NCBI RefSeq assembly: GCF_029962485.1 | Contig: NZ_CP073638.1 | Span: 1,302,001-1,366,000, forward strand | Direction: 5' to 3' | Length of the DNA: 64,000 bases | From: Burkholderia cepacia | Lineage (GTDB): Bacteria; Pseudomonadota; Gammaproteobacteria; Burkholderiales; Burkholderiaceae | Part shown: one piece after another, positions 8,642-17,119 of the stretch | Layout of the letters: each line of letters begins with the position of its first letter | Numbering within the stretch: position 1 is the stretch's first letter | Position numbers and translations under genes: made by a program | Notes under the pieces: model-generated | Seen by the model: only the letters and a program-made list of their open reading frames with translations | Database searches by the model: none | Told to the model about the DNA's origin: nothing

Positions 8642-9760
8642 ATGCGCGAAGCCAGATACGTCAAAGGACTCGACGGCCTGCGAGCCCTCGCCGTCATCCT
8701 CGTTTTCCTGTCCCACAAGGGCCACGTCCTTGCCGTCGACGTCGGCAAGCTTGGTGTGTGGACGTTTTTCCTCATCAGCGGATTCCTGATCGTCGGCGAA
8801 CTGCATCGCAACCGCCAGGCCGTCGAGTGCGGCACCATGACGCGCCGCCACGCGTTCGCGCTGTTCCTCGCGAAGCGCGCGCTGCGGATCTTTCCCGTGT
8901 ACTACCTGCTGCTCGCCGCGCTCGCGATCGCGCACGCGCTGTTCTACCAGCGCGGCGTCAACCTCGGGCTCGCGTGGCACGCGGTGTTCCTGTCGAACTA
9001 CTGGATCGGCGTCGTGAAGGACGGCTGGCCGGGCTCCACGTCGCACTTCTGGAGCCTCGCGGTTGAACAGCAGTTCTATCTGATCGCACCGCTCGCGTTG
9101 CTCGCGGTGCCTGCCGCACGACACGTCGCGCTCGGCATCGCGGCCGTCGCGCTGTGCGCGATCGCGCATCTCGCGCTCTATCTGGCCGATGCGTCGCCGG
9201 TACTGATCTACGCGTTTTCCCCGTGGAATTTCGCACTGATCGCGCTCGGCGGCGTCGGCGCGATGGCGCTCGCCGATCGCGGCGTGGCCGCCGTGCGACG
9301 CGTTCCGCCCGGCTGGCTCGGCGCGGCAGGCGTCGTATTCTTCCTCGCGCTGCCCGCGTGCACGACGCTGCCCGACGCGGTCGCGGGGCTCGCGGATCTC
9401 GGCCTGTCCGCGTCGCTCGGCGCACTGATGCTGTGGATCGTCAGCGAACCCGAACATCCGGTCGTCGCACTGCTCGACTGGGGTCCGCTCGTCTATCTCG
9501 GCACGATCAGCTACGGCTTCTACCTGTTCCACAACCTGATTCCGACGCGCTTCGGCATGCTGCCCGCATCTTTCGCGCATGTACCGATGCCGGAATTCGT
9601 CCGCGAAGCGCTGCCCGAGATGCTGCAATTCGCGCTCGCCGTCCTGCTTGCGCACCTCTCCTGGCGCTATCTCGAAAAGCGGCTGCTCGACTTCAAGAAA
9701 CCGATCGCCACGATGCTCGCCCGGCACTTCGCCGCGCAGCCGAGCACGTCGCCGCGCTGA
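8642..9760 (+). CDS. bceU: Membrane acyltransferase 3 family protein, cepacian bce-II cluster
   Basis: A 372-residue integral membrane protein with the acyltransferase-3 (AT3/OafA) signatures: GLDGLRALAVILVFLSHKG near the N-terminus with the conserved His, WTFFLISGFLIVGEL, SHFWSLAVEQQFYL and YLGTISYGFYLFHN. About ten hydrophobic segments are visible. The family moves acyl, usually acetyl, groups onto sugars. Position at the end of the bce-II cluster, next to the UDP-glucose pyrophosphorylase gene, suggests O-acetylation of the exopolysaccharide repeat unit. It is transcribed towards galU/bceT, the two being convergent. The symbol is assigned from gene order in the described cepacian cluster; the acceptor sugar is not known from sequence. 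Confidence 0.85.
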   Translation: MREARYVKGLDGLRALAVILVFLSHKGHVLAVDVGKLGVWTFFLISGFLIVGELHRNRQAVECGTMTRRHAFALFLAKRALRIFPVYYLLLAALAIAHALFYQRGVNLGLAWHAVFLSNYWIGVVKDGWPGSTSHFWSLAVEQQFYLIAPLALLAVPAARHVALGIAAVALCAIAHLALYLADASPVLIYAFSPWNFALIALGGVGAMALADRGVAAVRRVPPGWLGAAGVVFFLALPACTTLPDAVAGLADLGLSASLGALMLWIVSEPEHPVVALLDWGPLVYLGTISYGFYLFHNLIPTRFGMLPASFAHVPMPEFVREALPEMLQFALAVLLAHLSWRYLEKRLLDFKKPIATMLARHFAAQPSTSPR

Positions 9761-10121
9761 ACGTCACGCAGACGCGCACCCGACCCAAAGGAAAGGCAAC
9801 GCCCTCTTCGCGTTGCCCGGCGAGCGGCGCGACTTCACCGCGCGACGCCGGCCGGCCCGGCGCCGGCACACACGTCAACATCCATCAACGCACGTCACGC
9901 CAACGAAACCGCCGAAGCACTCGCCCAGGGCCAGCGCTTCGGCACCGGTTTCACGCGCAACACGCCACCTCACCCGGCGCCCCGCCCAAGCTCGAATCCG
10001 GCACGAACCAGCGGCTGCGCGCACCACGATCGCGCACGCGCGGATACAAAAAAGCCCCGGCGCCTGAGCGGCCGGGGCCAACGGAACAACCACCACCTGA
10101 AACAACGGAGCGCGCAGCTGC
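9761..10121. other. Convergent intergenic region between bceU and bceT
   Basis: About 360 bases without a supported gene. The only recognisable element is the bceT terminator at 10047-10079; I see no obvious terminator for bceU and no repeat. Confidence 0.5.
10047..10079 (-). terminator. Rho-independent terminator of bceT/galU
   Basis: On the minus strand GGCCCCGGC and CGCCGGGGCT flank a short loop, followed by a T-rich run (TTTTTTG). It lies about 43 bases after the galU stop. Confidence 0.88.
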
Positions 10122-11009
10122 TTATGCGACAGCAGCCAGCGCGGGCAAGCAGGTACGCAGGTACGCCTCGAATTCGCGGCTCACTTCCGGATGCTGGAGC
10201 GCGAGCTCGACGGTAGCCTTGAGATAGCCGATCTTGCTGCCGCAGTCGAAGCGCGTGCCGAAGTAGCGATACGCGAGCACCTGCTCGTTCGCGAGCAGCG
10301 ACTGGACCGCATCGGTCAGCTGCAGCTCGCCGCCGGCGCCCGGCTTGAGCTTGCGCAGATGATCGAAGATCGTCGGCATGAACACATAGCGGCCGACCAC
10401 GCCGAGATTCGACGGCGCATCTTCGGGCGCCGGCTTCTCGATGATGCCCGACAGCTTGATGACGTCCTCTTCCCATTCGCGGCCTTCGACGACGCCGTAC
10501 GAGCGGCTGTCCTCGCGCGCGATCGTCTCGACCCCGATCACCGAGCTGTGATAGTGGTCGAACACGTCGACGAGCTGCTTGAGCACCGGCTGCTCGCCGT
10601 GCAGCAAGTCGTCGGCGAGGATCACCGCGAACGGCTCGCCGTGCACGAGCTTCTCCGCGCACAGCACCGCATGGCCGAGGCCGAGTGCTTCCGGCTGACG
10701 CACGTAGAAACAATTGACGTTGCTCGGCTTGATGCCGCGCACGAGTTCCAGCAGCTTTTCCTTGCCGCGCGCCTCGAGTTCGGCCTCGATCTCGTACGAC
10801 TTGTCGAAGTGATCCTCGATCGCGCGCTTGCTGCGCCCGGTGACGAAGATCATCTCGGTGATACCGGCGTTGATCGCTTCCTCGACCGCGTACTGAATCA
10901 GCGGCTTGTCGACGACGGGCAACATTTCCTTCGGGCTCGCCTTCGTTGCCGGGAGGAACCGCGTGCCGAGACCGGCAACGGGGAACACGGCCTTGGTGAC
11001 TTTCAACAT
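10122..11009 (-). CDS. bceT: UTP-glucose-1-phosphate uridylyltransferase
   Basis: A 295-residue GalU protein making UDP-glucose from UTP and glucose-1-phosphate, precursor of the glucose, galactose and glucuronate residues of exopolysaccharides. Diagnostic stretches are [20 protein letters not shown] with the nucleotide-binding loop (about residues 9-28), [18 protein letters not shown], and the late [15 protein letters not shown] motif. Length matches bacterial GalU enzymes. It sits inside the bce-II cluster, where the corresponding protein has been called BceT; a second galU is likely elsewhere in the genome, but that is inference. Upstream (11010-11238) lies an AT-rich promoter-like region shared with opposite-facing signals. 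Confidence 0.93.
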   Translation of the reverse strand: MLKVTKAVFPVAGLGTRFLPATKASPKEMLPVVDKPLIQYAVEEAINAGITEMIFVTGRSKRAIEDHFDKSYEIEAELEARGKEKLLELVRGIKPSNVNCFYVRQPEALGLGHAVLCAEKLVHGEPFAVILADDLLHGEQPVLKQLVDVFDHYHSSVIGVETIAREDSRSYGVVEGREWEEDVIKLSGIIEKPAPEDAPSNLGVVGRYVFMPTIFDHLRKLKPGAGGELQLTDAVQSLLANEQVLAYRYFGTRFDCGSKIGYLKATVELALQHPEVSREFEAYLRTCLPALAAVA

Positions 11010-11134
11010 GTTCGCATCCTGATTGCGTTGACTGCGCCGCGTCGACCAGCGACCCGGCGCGATTGTGTTCCGAACGGCATATCGAGAATCGACGGTACTG
11101 CCAATTCCACTCCGCTCATTATCGATATGGACGA

Positions 11135-11163
11135 TTGCCCAATGATTCCGAAAAAAATATAAT
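11135..11163 (+). promoter_or_regulatory. Strong-looking sigma-70 promoter facing bceS
   Basis: TTGCCC (11135-11140), a 17-base spacer and a perfect TATAAT (11158-11163) on the plus strand. It lies 435 bases upstream of the bceS start. It also points into the small minus-strand gene at 11239-11382, so its transcript would be antisense to that gene before reaching bceS. Confidence 0.5.
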
Positions 11164-11238
11164 CCCTTCCATTCGGTCGATATTGCCGGACCGAGTGCCG
11201 AGGCAGAAACAAATTACCGATTTTCCGGATACAAATCC

Positions 11239-11382
11239 TTACGATTCAAATTCCTCGATATAGGGCACGCCGCCCCGTTCGAGACCCGGGCGAATCGGTT
11301 CGTTCTTCAGCGCCTCGCGGTACGCCGACAGCACGGCCATGACCAGCAATACTGCAGCGCTCGCGATCCAATGCATGTCCAT
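11239..11382 (-). CDS. Small predicted membrane protein, 47 residues
   Basis: I do not recognise a family. The protein starts MDMHWIASAAVLLVMAVLSAY, giving one hydrophobic segment of about 16 residues near the N-terminus, followed by a charged tail ending PYIEEFES. A strong ribosome site AAGGAG lies 7 bases before ATG 11382, much better than for the longer frame from 11490. It is located between bceT and bceS, in the same direction as bceT, about 230 bases upstream of it. Small single-pass proteins can modulate membrane complexes, but no role is assigned here. An antisense promoter overlaps its far side. Confidence 0.55.
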   Translation of the reverse strand: MDMHWIASAAVLLVMAVLSAYREALKNEPIRPGLERGGVPYIEEFES

Positions 11383-11598
11383 CTTGCCGCTCCTTGCATC
11401 AATCAACTGGAGCTTCAAACTATCAGAAAAAAATCGGTAAATAATTGACGCGCCTGCGGAACCGCTTTCAGACCGGGATAAACCCATCATGTGGAATACC
11501 GTTATTTCCGGGCGAGATTTTTTTATTCATTGATCGAATTCTTGCGCATTACGATTGGATGAAACATCCCCTCCATCCGTCGCAAGGAATCGAATCGC

Positions 11599-12777
11599 AT
11601 GCAAGCTTTCAGCGGATCGTCTCTGACCGCGCCGCCTGTCGCCGATCACAAGGAACACGTGATCGACGCGATGCGCGGCTTCGCGGCGCTGCTCGTCGCC
11701 TATTTCCACTGCCGGCAAGTCGTCTGGGTCGGCATGCAGAGCTTCCATCAGGCTTACGGTCATGCACTGAACCCGAGCGTGATCGCCGGCTACCTGACCT
11801 TCCCGTTCGCGTGGGGCTCCGCCGGCGTGCCGATCTTCTTCGTGATCAGCGGCTACTGCATCCACCGCAACGCGGCGCTCAAGCTCGCGGCCAATCCCGC
11901 GTACCGGCTCGATGCGCCGAACTTCTGGGTACGCCGGTTCGCGCGCATCTACCCGGTGCTGCTCGCCGCGCTGCTGTTCACGCTCGCGCTCGACTCGGTC
12001 AGCCTGCAAATCGAGCCCGTCAGCCACAAGATCCGCGACGTCGGCATCGTCGCGTTCCTCGTGAACCTGTTCTCGCTGCAAGGCATGGCCGGCTACACGT
12101 ACGGATCGAACGGCGCGCTGTGGACGCTGTCGCTCGAGGTGCAGTTCTACGCGATCTACCCGCTGCTGTTCGCGCTGCGCCGGCGCATCGGCATGCCGGC
12201 CGTCGTGGCCGCGATCGCGCTCGTCAACGTCGCGTCGGCGTGGCTGCTCGAGCGGCACGACCTGCAGTTCTTCACGTCGTACTGGCTGTCCTGGACGATC
12301 GGCGCGTGGATCGCCGACGTGCGTGCGCAGCAGGCGCGCGGCGCGGCCGCCACCGTGCCGTCGCGTGCGTGGTACGTCGCGGCCGCCGTGCTGCTGGCCG
12401 CCGGCTGTGGCGCGTTCCATTTCGGCCAGTACGGTGCATTCCAGCTGTGGTCGGCAGGCTTCGCGTGCTTCCTGTACCGTGCGCTCGCCCGCCCGCCGCG
12501 CCCGACGCCGCCGCTGCGCGTGCTGAGCTGGTTCGGCGACTTCAGCTACTCGCTGTACCTCGTCCACCTGCCGCTGTTCGTCTGCCTCGGCTCGGTGCTG
12601 TTCCACTCCGAACTGCAACTGTCGATCTGGCCGTCGTTCGCGTTCATGGCCGCCGCGATCCCGGTCGCGTACCTGTTCTACCGGATGTTCGAACGGCCGG
12701 CGATGATGTGGTCGGCCAGCTTCAAGCCGACGCGCCCGGCCCGCGTCGTCGCGCCGGCGCCCGAACGGGCCGTCTGA
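11599..12777 (+). CDS. bceS: Membrane acyltransferase 3 family protein, cepacian bce-II cluster
   Basis: A 392-residue multi-pass protein of the AT3/OafA family. Signatures: HVIDAMRGFAALLVAYFHCR with the conserved Arg and His (about residues 21-40), PIFFVISGYCIHRN, YGSNGALWTLSLEVQFYAIYPL and FGDFSYSLYLVHLPLFV. About ten membrane segments. Expected to decorate the lipid-linked cepacian repeat unit or the polymer with acetyl groups. It is one of three AT3 proteins in the cluster, which fits the several acetyl substituents known on cepacian. It is flanked by its own terminator (12798-12834) and convergent with bceR. The symbol comes from gene order. Confidence 0.86.
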   Translation: MQAFSGSSLTAPPVADHKEHVIDAMRGFAALLVAYFHCRQVVWVGMQSFHQAYGHALNPSVIAGYLTFPFAWGSAGVPIFFVISGYCIHRNAALKLAANPAYRLDAPNFWVRRFARIYPVLLAALLFTLALDSVSLQIEPVSHKIRDVGIVAFLVNLFSLQGMAGYTYGSNGALWTLSLEVQFYAIYPLLFALRRRIGMPAVVAAIALVNVASAWLLERHDLQFFTSYWLSWTIGAWIADVRAQQARGAAATVPSRAWYVAAAVLLAAGCGAFHFGQYGAFQLWSAGFACFLYRALARPPRPTPPLRVLSWFGDFSYSLYLVHLPLFVCLGSVLFHSELQLSIWPSFAFMAAAIPVAYLFYRMFERPAMMWSASFKPTRPARVVAPAPERAV

Positions 12778-12797
12778 CGCGATCGGCAGGCTGTCGA

Positions 12798-12834
12798 AGC
12801 CCCCGTGCGGTGTTGGGCCGCGCGGGGGCTTTTT
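12798..12834 (+). terminator. Rho-independent terminator of bceS
   Basis: AGCCCCCGTGCGG and CCGCGCGGGGGCT form a long stem followed by TTTTT, 21 bases after the bceS stop. Confidence 0.92.
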
Positions 12835-13084
12835 CATGGCCGGCACGCGGTTGCATGCCGGGTTGCGCGGGGATGGGCAGCCCGCTGCCGTCCGACGGCG
12901 CTACGGCCCGCGTGGGCCGCCTCCGGCCTGTTTCCGCCACGTGACTGCCCCGGCGCGGGTTGTCGCTTCAGGATCGCCATCGAAACGCGATCGGTCGATC
13001 CCGCACCGCACACCTCGCACCCCACACACCTCCCGCACCGCGCAAACCGCCTGCCCGCCATTCGCCCGACAAGCCAGGCACCCT

Positions 13085-13127
13085 GAAAAGCAAAGCCCCC
13101 ACACGGCGCTTCGCCGCATGAGGGCTC
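13085..13127 (-). terminator. Rho-independent terminator of the bceP-bceQ-bceR transcript
   Basis: On the minus strand an imperfect stem of about 15 pairs (AGCCCTCATGCGGCG against CGCCGTGTGGGGGCT) is followed by TTGCTTTT, about 32 bases after the bceR stop. Confidence 0.85.
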
Positions 13128-13158
13128 GTTTCCCGCCGGCGCGCGCCGGCGACGGCTA

Positions 13159-15630
13159 CTACTTCTTCGACTTCGCAGCCTTCGCGGCCTTCGCCGTATC
13201 CGAGAGGATCTTCTCGACGCGCTCCACATAGGTCTCGGTGCCGAACCGTCGCACCGCCGTCGCGCGCCCGCTCGCGACGAGCCGCTCGCGCAGCGCACCG
13301 TCGCGCTTCAGCGTATCCAGCGCGTTGGCCAGCGCGGTCGCATCGCCCGGCTCGCAGAGCAGCCCGTTGTCGCCGTCCTCGATGATCTCGACGACGCCGC
13401 CCGCGCGAGCCGCGACGACCGGCCGGCGCGCGAGCATCCCTTCGACGATCACGCGCCCGAACGGCTCCGGCGTGATCGACGTATGCGCGACGACGTCGAC
13501 CGCCGTCATGCAGGCGGCCACGTCGCGCTGGAACCCGAGGAAATGCACGCGGTCGTCCATCGCATGGCGCGCGACGTACTCGTGCAGCTGCGCCGCGTAT
13601 TCGTCCTCACCGAACAGCGGCGCGCCGACCAGCACCACATGCATGTCGGGATGCCGCGCAGCCGCCTCCAGCAGCACGTGCTGCCCCTTCCAGCGTGCGA
13701 GACGGCTGAACGAACCGACGAGCCACGCGTGCTCGGGCAACCCGAGACGCGCGCGCAGCGCGGCCTGGCTGACCCCTTCCAGCGCATCGAACGGCTCGGC
13801 CGAAATGCCGTTGAACACGACGTCGACGTGCTGCGGCGTGAAGCCCGTCAGCGTACGGAACGCCTGCGCGGATGCGTCGGAGTTCGCGATCACGCGCGTG
13901 ATGCCAAACCGCGCGCAGTACTTGATCGCGAGCAACTGCTTGCTGCCGAAATGGTCGGTGCTGACGATGTCGCGCAGGTGCCAGACCACCGGCTTGCGTG
14001 CGATCCGCCCAGCCAGCGCCGCAACCACCATCGCGCGCTGCGTGTTCGCGTAGATCACTTCGGCACGGCGTGCGCGGCGCGCGACATCGCGCACCAGCCG
14101 CACGAGCTGCTTCACCGCGCCGAGCGACACGCCGCCCTGCTTGCGCACCCCCGCAAGCGCCCCCTGGTCGACCACGTCGACGCGCGCGCCGATCTCGTCG
14201 AGCGCCGCGCGGAACGGGCCGTCGTCGAACAGCAGCACGTCGGCGTTCGCGCGCATGTGCTTCATGATCTCGAGCAGCGACAGCTCGGCGCCGCCGAGCA
14301 CGCCGCTCTGGTCGAGCACGAGCGTCGCGGGACCGCGCGCGGCGGGCATCGGCGCGATCGCCGTGCCGCGCTGCGCGGTCGAGCCGGGCAGCGCCGCCTC
14401 GACATAATCGAGGAAGCGCCGCCGGAACGTATCGGCGGAAAACCGCTCCGCATTCGTGCGGCAGGCAGTCGGCGTGAAGCGCTGCGGCGCGCGTTCAAAA
14501 TCGTCGACGGCCGCCACGATCGCGTGCGGCGTCTGTTCGTCGAAGAACAGCCCGGTCGGGTTCAGGTCCGATTGCGGGTCGAGCACGGTTTCGAGCGCAC
14601 CGCCCTTGCCGTAGGCGATCACCGGCGTGCCGCAGGCCTGTGCCTCGACGACCGAGATCCCGAAATCCTCCTCTGCCGCGAACACGAACGCCTTCGCACG
14701 CCGCATCCGGTCGTGCAGCACCGCGAACGGCTGGTATCCCATGATCTCGACGTTCGGGCCGGCCTTCGCGCGGATCTTCTGCATCTCGGGGCCGTCGCCG
14801 ATCACGACGAGCTTGCGCTCCGGTGTGCGCGAGAAGGCCTCGACGATCAGGTCGATCTTCTTGTACGGCACCATCCGCGACGCGGTCAGGTAGAAATCGT
14901 CCTTCTCGGCGTTCAGCGAAAACGCGTCGACGTCGACCGGCGGGAAGATCACGGCCGCGTCGCGGTGGTAGACCTTCTTGATGCGCCGCGCGATGAACGC
15001 GGAGTTCGCGACGAAACCGTCCACCGCGTTCGCGGTGCGCGTGTCCCAGTTACGGATGTAGTGCAGGATCATCCGCGCAAGCAGCGATTTCGGCCCGCGC
15101 GTGAGGTTCGACTGTTCCAGATACTGGTGCTGCAGATCCCACGCATAGCGGATCGGCGAATGCACGTAGCTGATGTGCACCTGGTCCGGCCCCGTCAGCA
15201 CGCCCTTCGCGACCGCATGGCTGCTCGAGATCACGAGATCGTACTCGGACACGTCGAGCTGCTCGATCGCGAGCGGCATCAGCGGCAGGTAGCTGCGGTA
15301 CTTGGTGCGCGCGAACGGCAGCTTCTGGATGAACGACGTCGTCACCGGCTTGCCGCGCACGAACGCGCGGTTGTCGAGGAAATCGACGAGGCTGAACAGG
15401 TCGGCGTCGGGAAAGCACGCGACGAGCTGCTCGAGCACGCGCTCGGCGCCGGCATAGGTGACGAGCCAGTCGTGGACGATCGCCACGCGCAGCGCACGCG
15501 ACGGCTGCCGCGCGCTGGCACGCCCGGCCGGCATGGGCCGGCGCAGGGCGGCGACATCGCCGGCTTCGGCCACGGCGGCATCGGCCGTGGCGAGATTCAA
15601 GACGGCGTGTTCCGCCAGATCGCGATTCAT
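13159..15630 (-). CDS. bceR: Bifunctional two-domain GT4 glycosyltransferase, cepacian biosynthesis
   Basis: An 823-residue protein with two complete GT-B domains in tandem. Domain 1 (about residues 45-415) begins LRVAIVHDWLVTYAGAERVLEQL and holds the E-X7-E motif in EDFGISVVEAQACGTPVIAYG; domain 2 (about 440-815) holds its own in EPFGRVIVEGMLARRPVVAARAGG. The two probably add two different sugars to the undecaprenyl-linked repeat unit in the cytoplasm. The last residues, AKAAKAAKSKK, form a lysine-rich tail. The start ATG overlaps the bceQ stop (ATGA), implying translational coupling. Sugar specificity cannot be deduced from the sequence. Both domains keep the retaining-GT4 glutamates, so neither looks degenerate. 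Confidence 0.9.
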   Translation of the reverse strand: MNRDLAEHAVLNLATADAAVAEAGDVAALRRPMPAGRASARQPSRALRVAIVHDWLVTYAGAERVLEQLVACFPDADLFSLVDFLDNRAFVRGKPVTTSFIQKLPFARTKYRSYLPLMPLAIEQLDVSEYDLVISSSHAVAKGVLTGPDQVHISYVHSPIRYAWDLQHQYLEQSNLTRGPKSLLARMILHYIRNWDTRTANAVDGFVANSAFIARRIKKVYHRDAAVIFPPVDVDAFSLNAEKDDFYLTASRMVPYKKIDLIVEAFSRTPERKLVVIGDGPEMQKIRAKAGPNVEIMGYQPFAVLHDRMRRAKAFVFAAEEDFGISVVEAQACGTPVIAYGKGGALETVLDPQSDLNPTGLFFDEQTPHAIVAAVDDFERAPQRFTPTACRTNAERFSADTFRRRFLDYVEAALPGSTAQRGTAIAPMPAARGPATLVLDQSGVLGGAELSLLEIMKHMRANADVLLFDDGPFRAALDEIGARVDVVDQGALAGVRKQGGVSLGAVKQLVRLVRDVARRARRAEVIYANTQRAMVVAALAGRIARKPVVWHLRDIVSTDHFGSKQLLAIKYCARFGITRVIANSDASAQAFRTLTGFTPQHVDVVFNGISAEPFDALEGVSQAALRARLGLPEHAWLVGSFSRLARWKGQHVLLEAAARHPDMHVVLVGAPLFGEDEYAAQLHEYVARHAMDDRVHFLGFQRDVAACMTAVDVVAHTSITPEPFGRVIVEGMLARRPVVAARAGGVVEIIEDGDNGLLCEPGDATALANALDTLKRDGALRERLVASGRATAVRRFGTETYVERVEKILSDTAKAAKAAKSKK

Positions 15631-17093
15631 ACGGTTTTCCTCGCATTGAGACGGACAAACAGGTCGCGCACGAGCGCGCGCAGCCCCGGCGTCATCGTGA
15701 GCGACCACGCGACGTTCAGTACGAGCACGATCGCGCACATGCCGATCGACTCGCCGAGCCCCGGCCATGCCTGCGCCAGGAACAGGCTCGCCAGCAGGAA
15801 CGCGAGGTGAGCGAGCATGTCGAGCACGATCGCGCGCATCCGGATCGCCGACAGGTACAGCAGCACGCCGTAGTCGACGAACGCGCGCGCCGCGACGACC
15901 ACCGCCGCGCCGACCAGTCCGAAGTGATGGATGCCGAACCACAGGCCACCGACGAAGAACGGCATCTGGACGAGCCCGGCAAACGCCGCGCGGGCCGGAT
16001 TGACCTGCGACTGGATCAGGATCCGCGTGACACTCGCCTGGCCGACGAGCCACACGCTGATCACCAGCACTCGGCCGACCGGCGCCGAATGCGCGGCGAG
16101 ATCCGAGCCGACCCACAGCGTGAGGAACGGCGCGAGCGCGAAGATCGCGACGATGCCGACCGGCGTGAACACGCCGTTCAGGAATTCAAGCGACTGGCGC
16201 GCGAGCGTGTCCGCGTGGTCGCGGCCCACCGCCGACAGGCGCGGGAACAGCGTGCGCACGAGCGCGTTCGGCAGCATGTTCAGGCGCGTGACGAGGTTCT
16301 GCGGCACCGTGTAGTAGGTGACGAACTTCGCCCCCATGCCGGCGCCGAGCATCACGCGGTCGAGCGTGTCGGCGATCATGCTCGTGGTGCTCGCGATCAG
16401 CATCCAGCCGCCGAAGTTGAACAGCCCTTTAGCGGTGCCCCACTGCGGCGGATCGATGCGCCGGATCCCGAGCACCTTGATGCTGGCCTGGCCGAGCATC
16501 ACCGCCGCGATCAGGCGCGCGACGACGGCCGCTGCAAGCACCGTCTGCAGGTTCGGCGCGATCCACCATGCGGCGGCGAGCGGCAGCAACTGGAACAGGA
16601 ACGTGCCGATCGTCTGGTTCGTGTTGAACACGCCGAACCGCTCGGCGCCGTTGATCGCGCCGGCGAACACCCACGACACGTTCGCGAGCGGAATCGCGAG
16701 CGCAAGCCACGGCAGCGCGAGATACACCTCGTGCTGCATCGCGGCCGAGACCTTCGTGAAGTACGCGGTATAGATGAACGCGCCGAAATAGATCAGCAGC
16801 CCGCCCACGATGCCGGTGCCGAGATTCAGCCAGAACGCGCTCCAGAACACGCGTGCGCTTTCGTCGGCGTTGCCGCTCGCGAGCGCCTTCGAGATGTGGT
16901 TCTGCGCGGCCATGCTCATCCCGAGATCGAGGATCCCGAAATAGCCGATCAGCGTCCACACGAGGCTGACGACGCCATAGCGCTCGACGCCGAGCGCGTG
17001 GATATAAGCCGGCACCGTCACCAGCGACACGAAGGTCGGCAGGATCAGCCCGACGAAGTTGATCGAAACGTTCTTGAGTATGCCTTTGTCCAT
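15627..17093 (-). CDS. bceQ: Wzx-type polysaccharide flippase
   Basis: A 488-residue integral membrane protein of the MATE/MVF/polysaccharide-export superfamily with 12-14 hydrophobic segments. It begins MDKGILKNVSINFVGLILPTFVSLVTVPAYIHALGVERYG, the usual Wzx opening. Its expected job is to flip undecaprenyl-diphosphate-linked repeat units from the cytoplasm to the periplasm for Wzy polymerisation. It lies between bceP, which ends 26 bases upstream, and bceR, which it overlaps by 4 bases, so the three form one minus-strand operon. ATG 17093 was chosen because it starts the family-like N-terminus. The C-terminus (LFVRLNARKTV) is short and basic. Confidence 0.9.
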   Translation of the reverse strand: MDKGILKNVSINFVGLILPTFVSLVTVPAYIHALGVERYGVVSLVWTLIGYFGILDLGMSMAAQNHISKALASGNADESARVFWSAFWLNLGTGIVGGLLIYFGAFIYTAYFTKVSAAMQHEVYLALPWLALAIPLANVSWVFAGAINGAERFGVFNTNQTIGTFLFQLLPLAAAWWIAPNLQTVLAAAVVARLIAAVMLGQASIKVLGIRRIDPPQWGTAKGLFNFGGWMLIASTTSMIADTLDRVMLGAGMGAKFVTYYTVPQNLVTRLNMLPNALVRTLFPRLSAVGRDHADTLARQSLEFLNGVFTPVGIVAIFALAPFLTLWVGSDLAAHSAPVGRVLVISVWLVGQASVTRILIQSQVNPARAAFAGLVQMPFFVGGLWFGIHHFGLVGAAVVVAARAFVDYGVLLYLSAIRMRAIVLDMLAHLAFLLASLFLAQAWPGLGESIGMCAIVLVLNVAWSLTMTPGLRALVRDLFVRLNARKTV

Positions 17094-17119
17094 GCTTATG
17101 CCTTGTGTGACGTCGTTCG

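Larger units (their letters stand above)
12778..13158. other. Convergent intergenic region between bceS and bceR
   Basis: About 380 bases holding two oppositely oriented terminators, 12798-12834 (plus) and 13085-13127 (minus), and GC-rich sequence between them in which I see nothing further. Confidence 0.6.
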
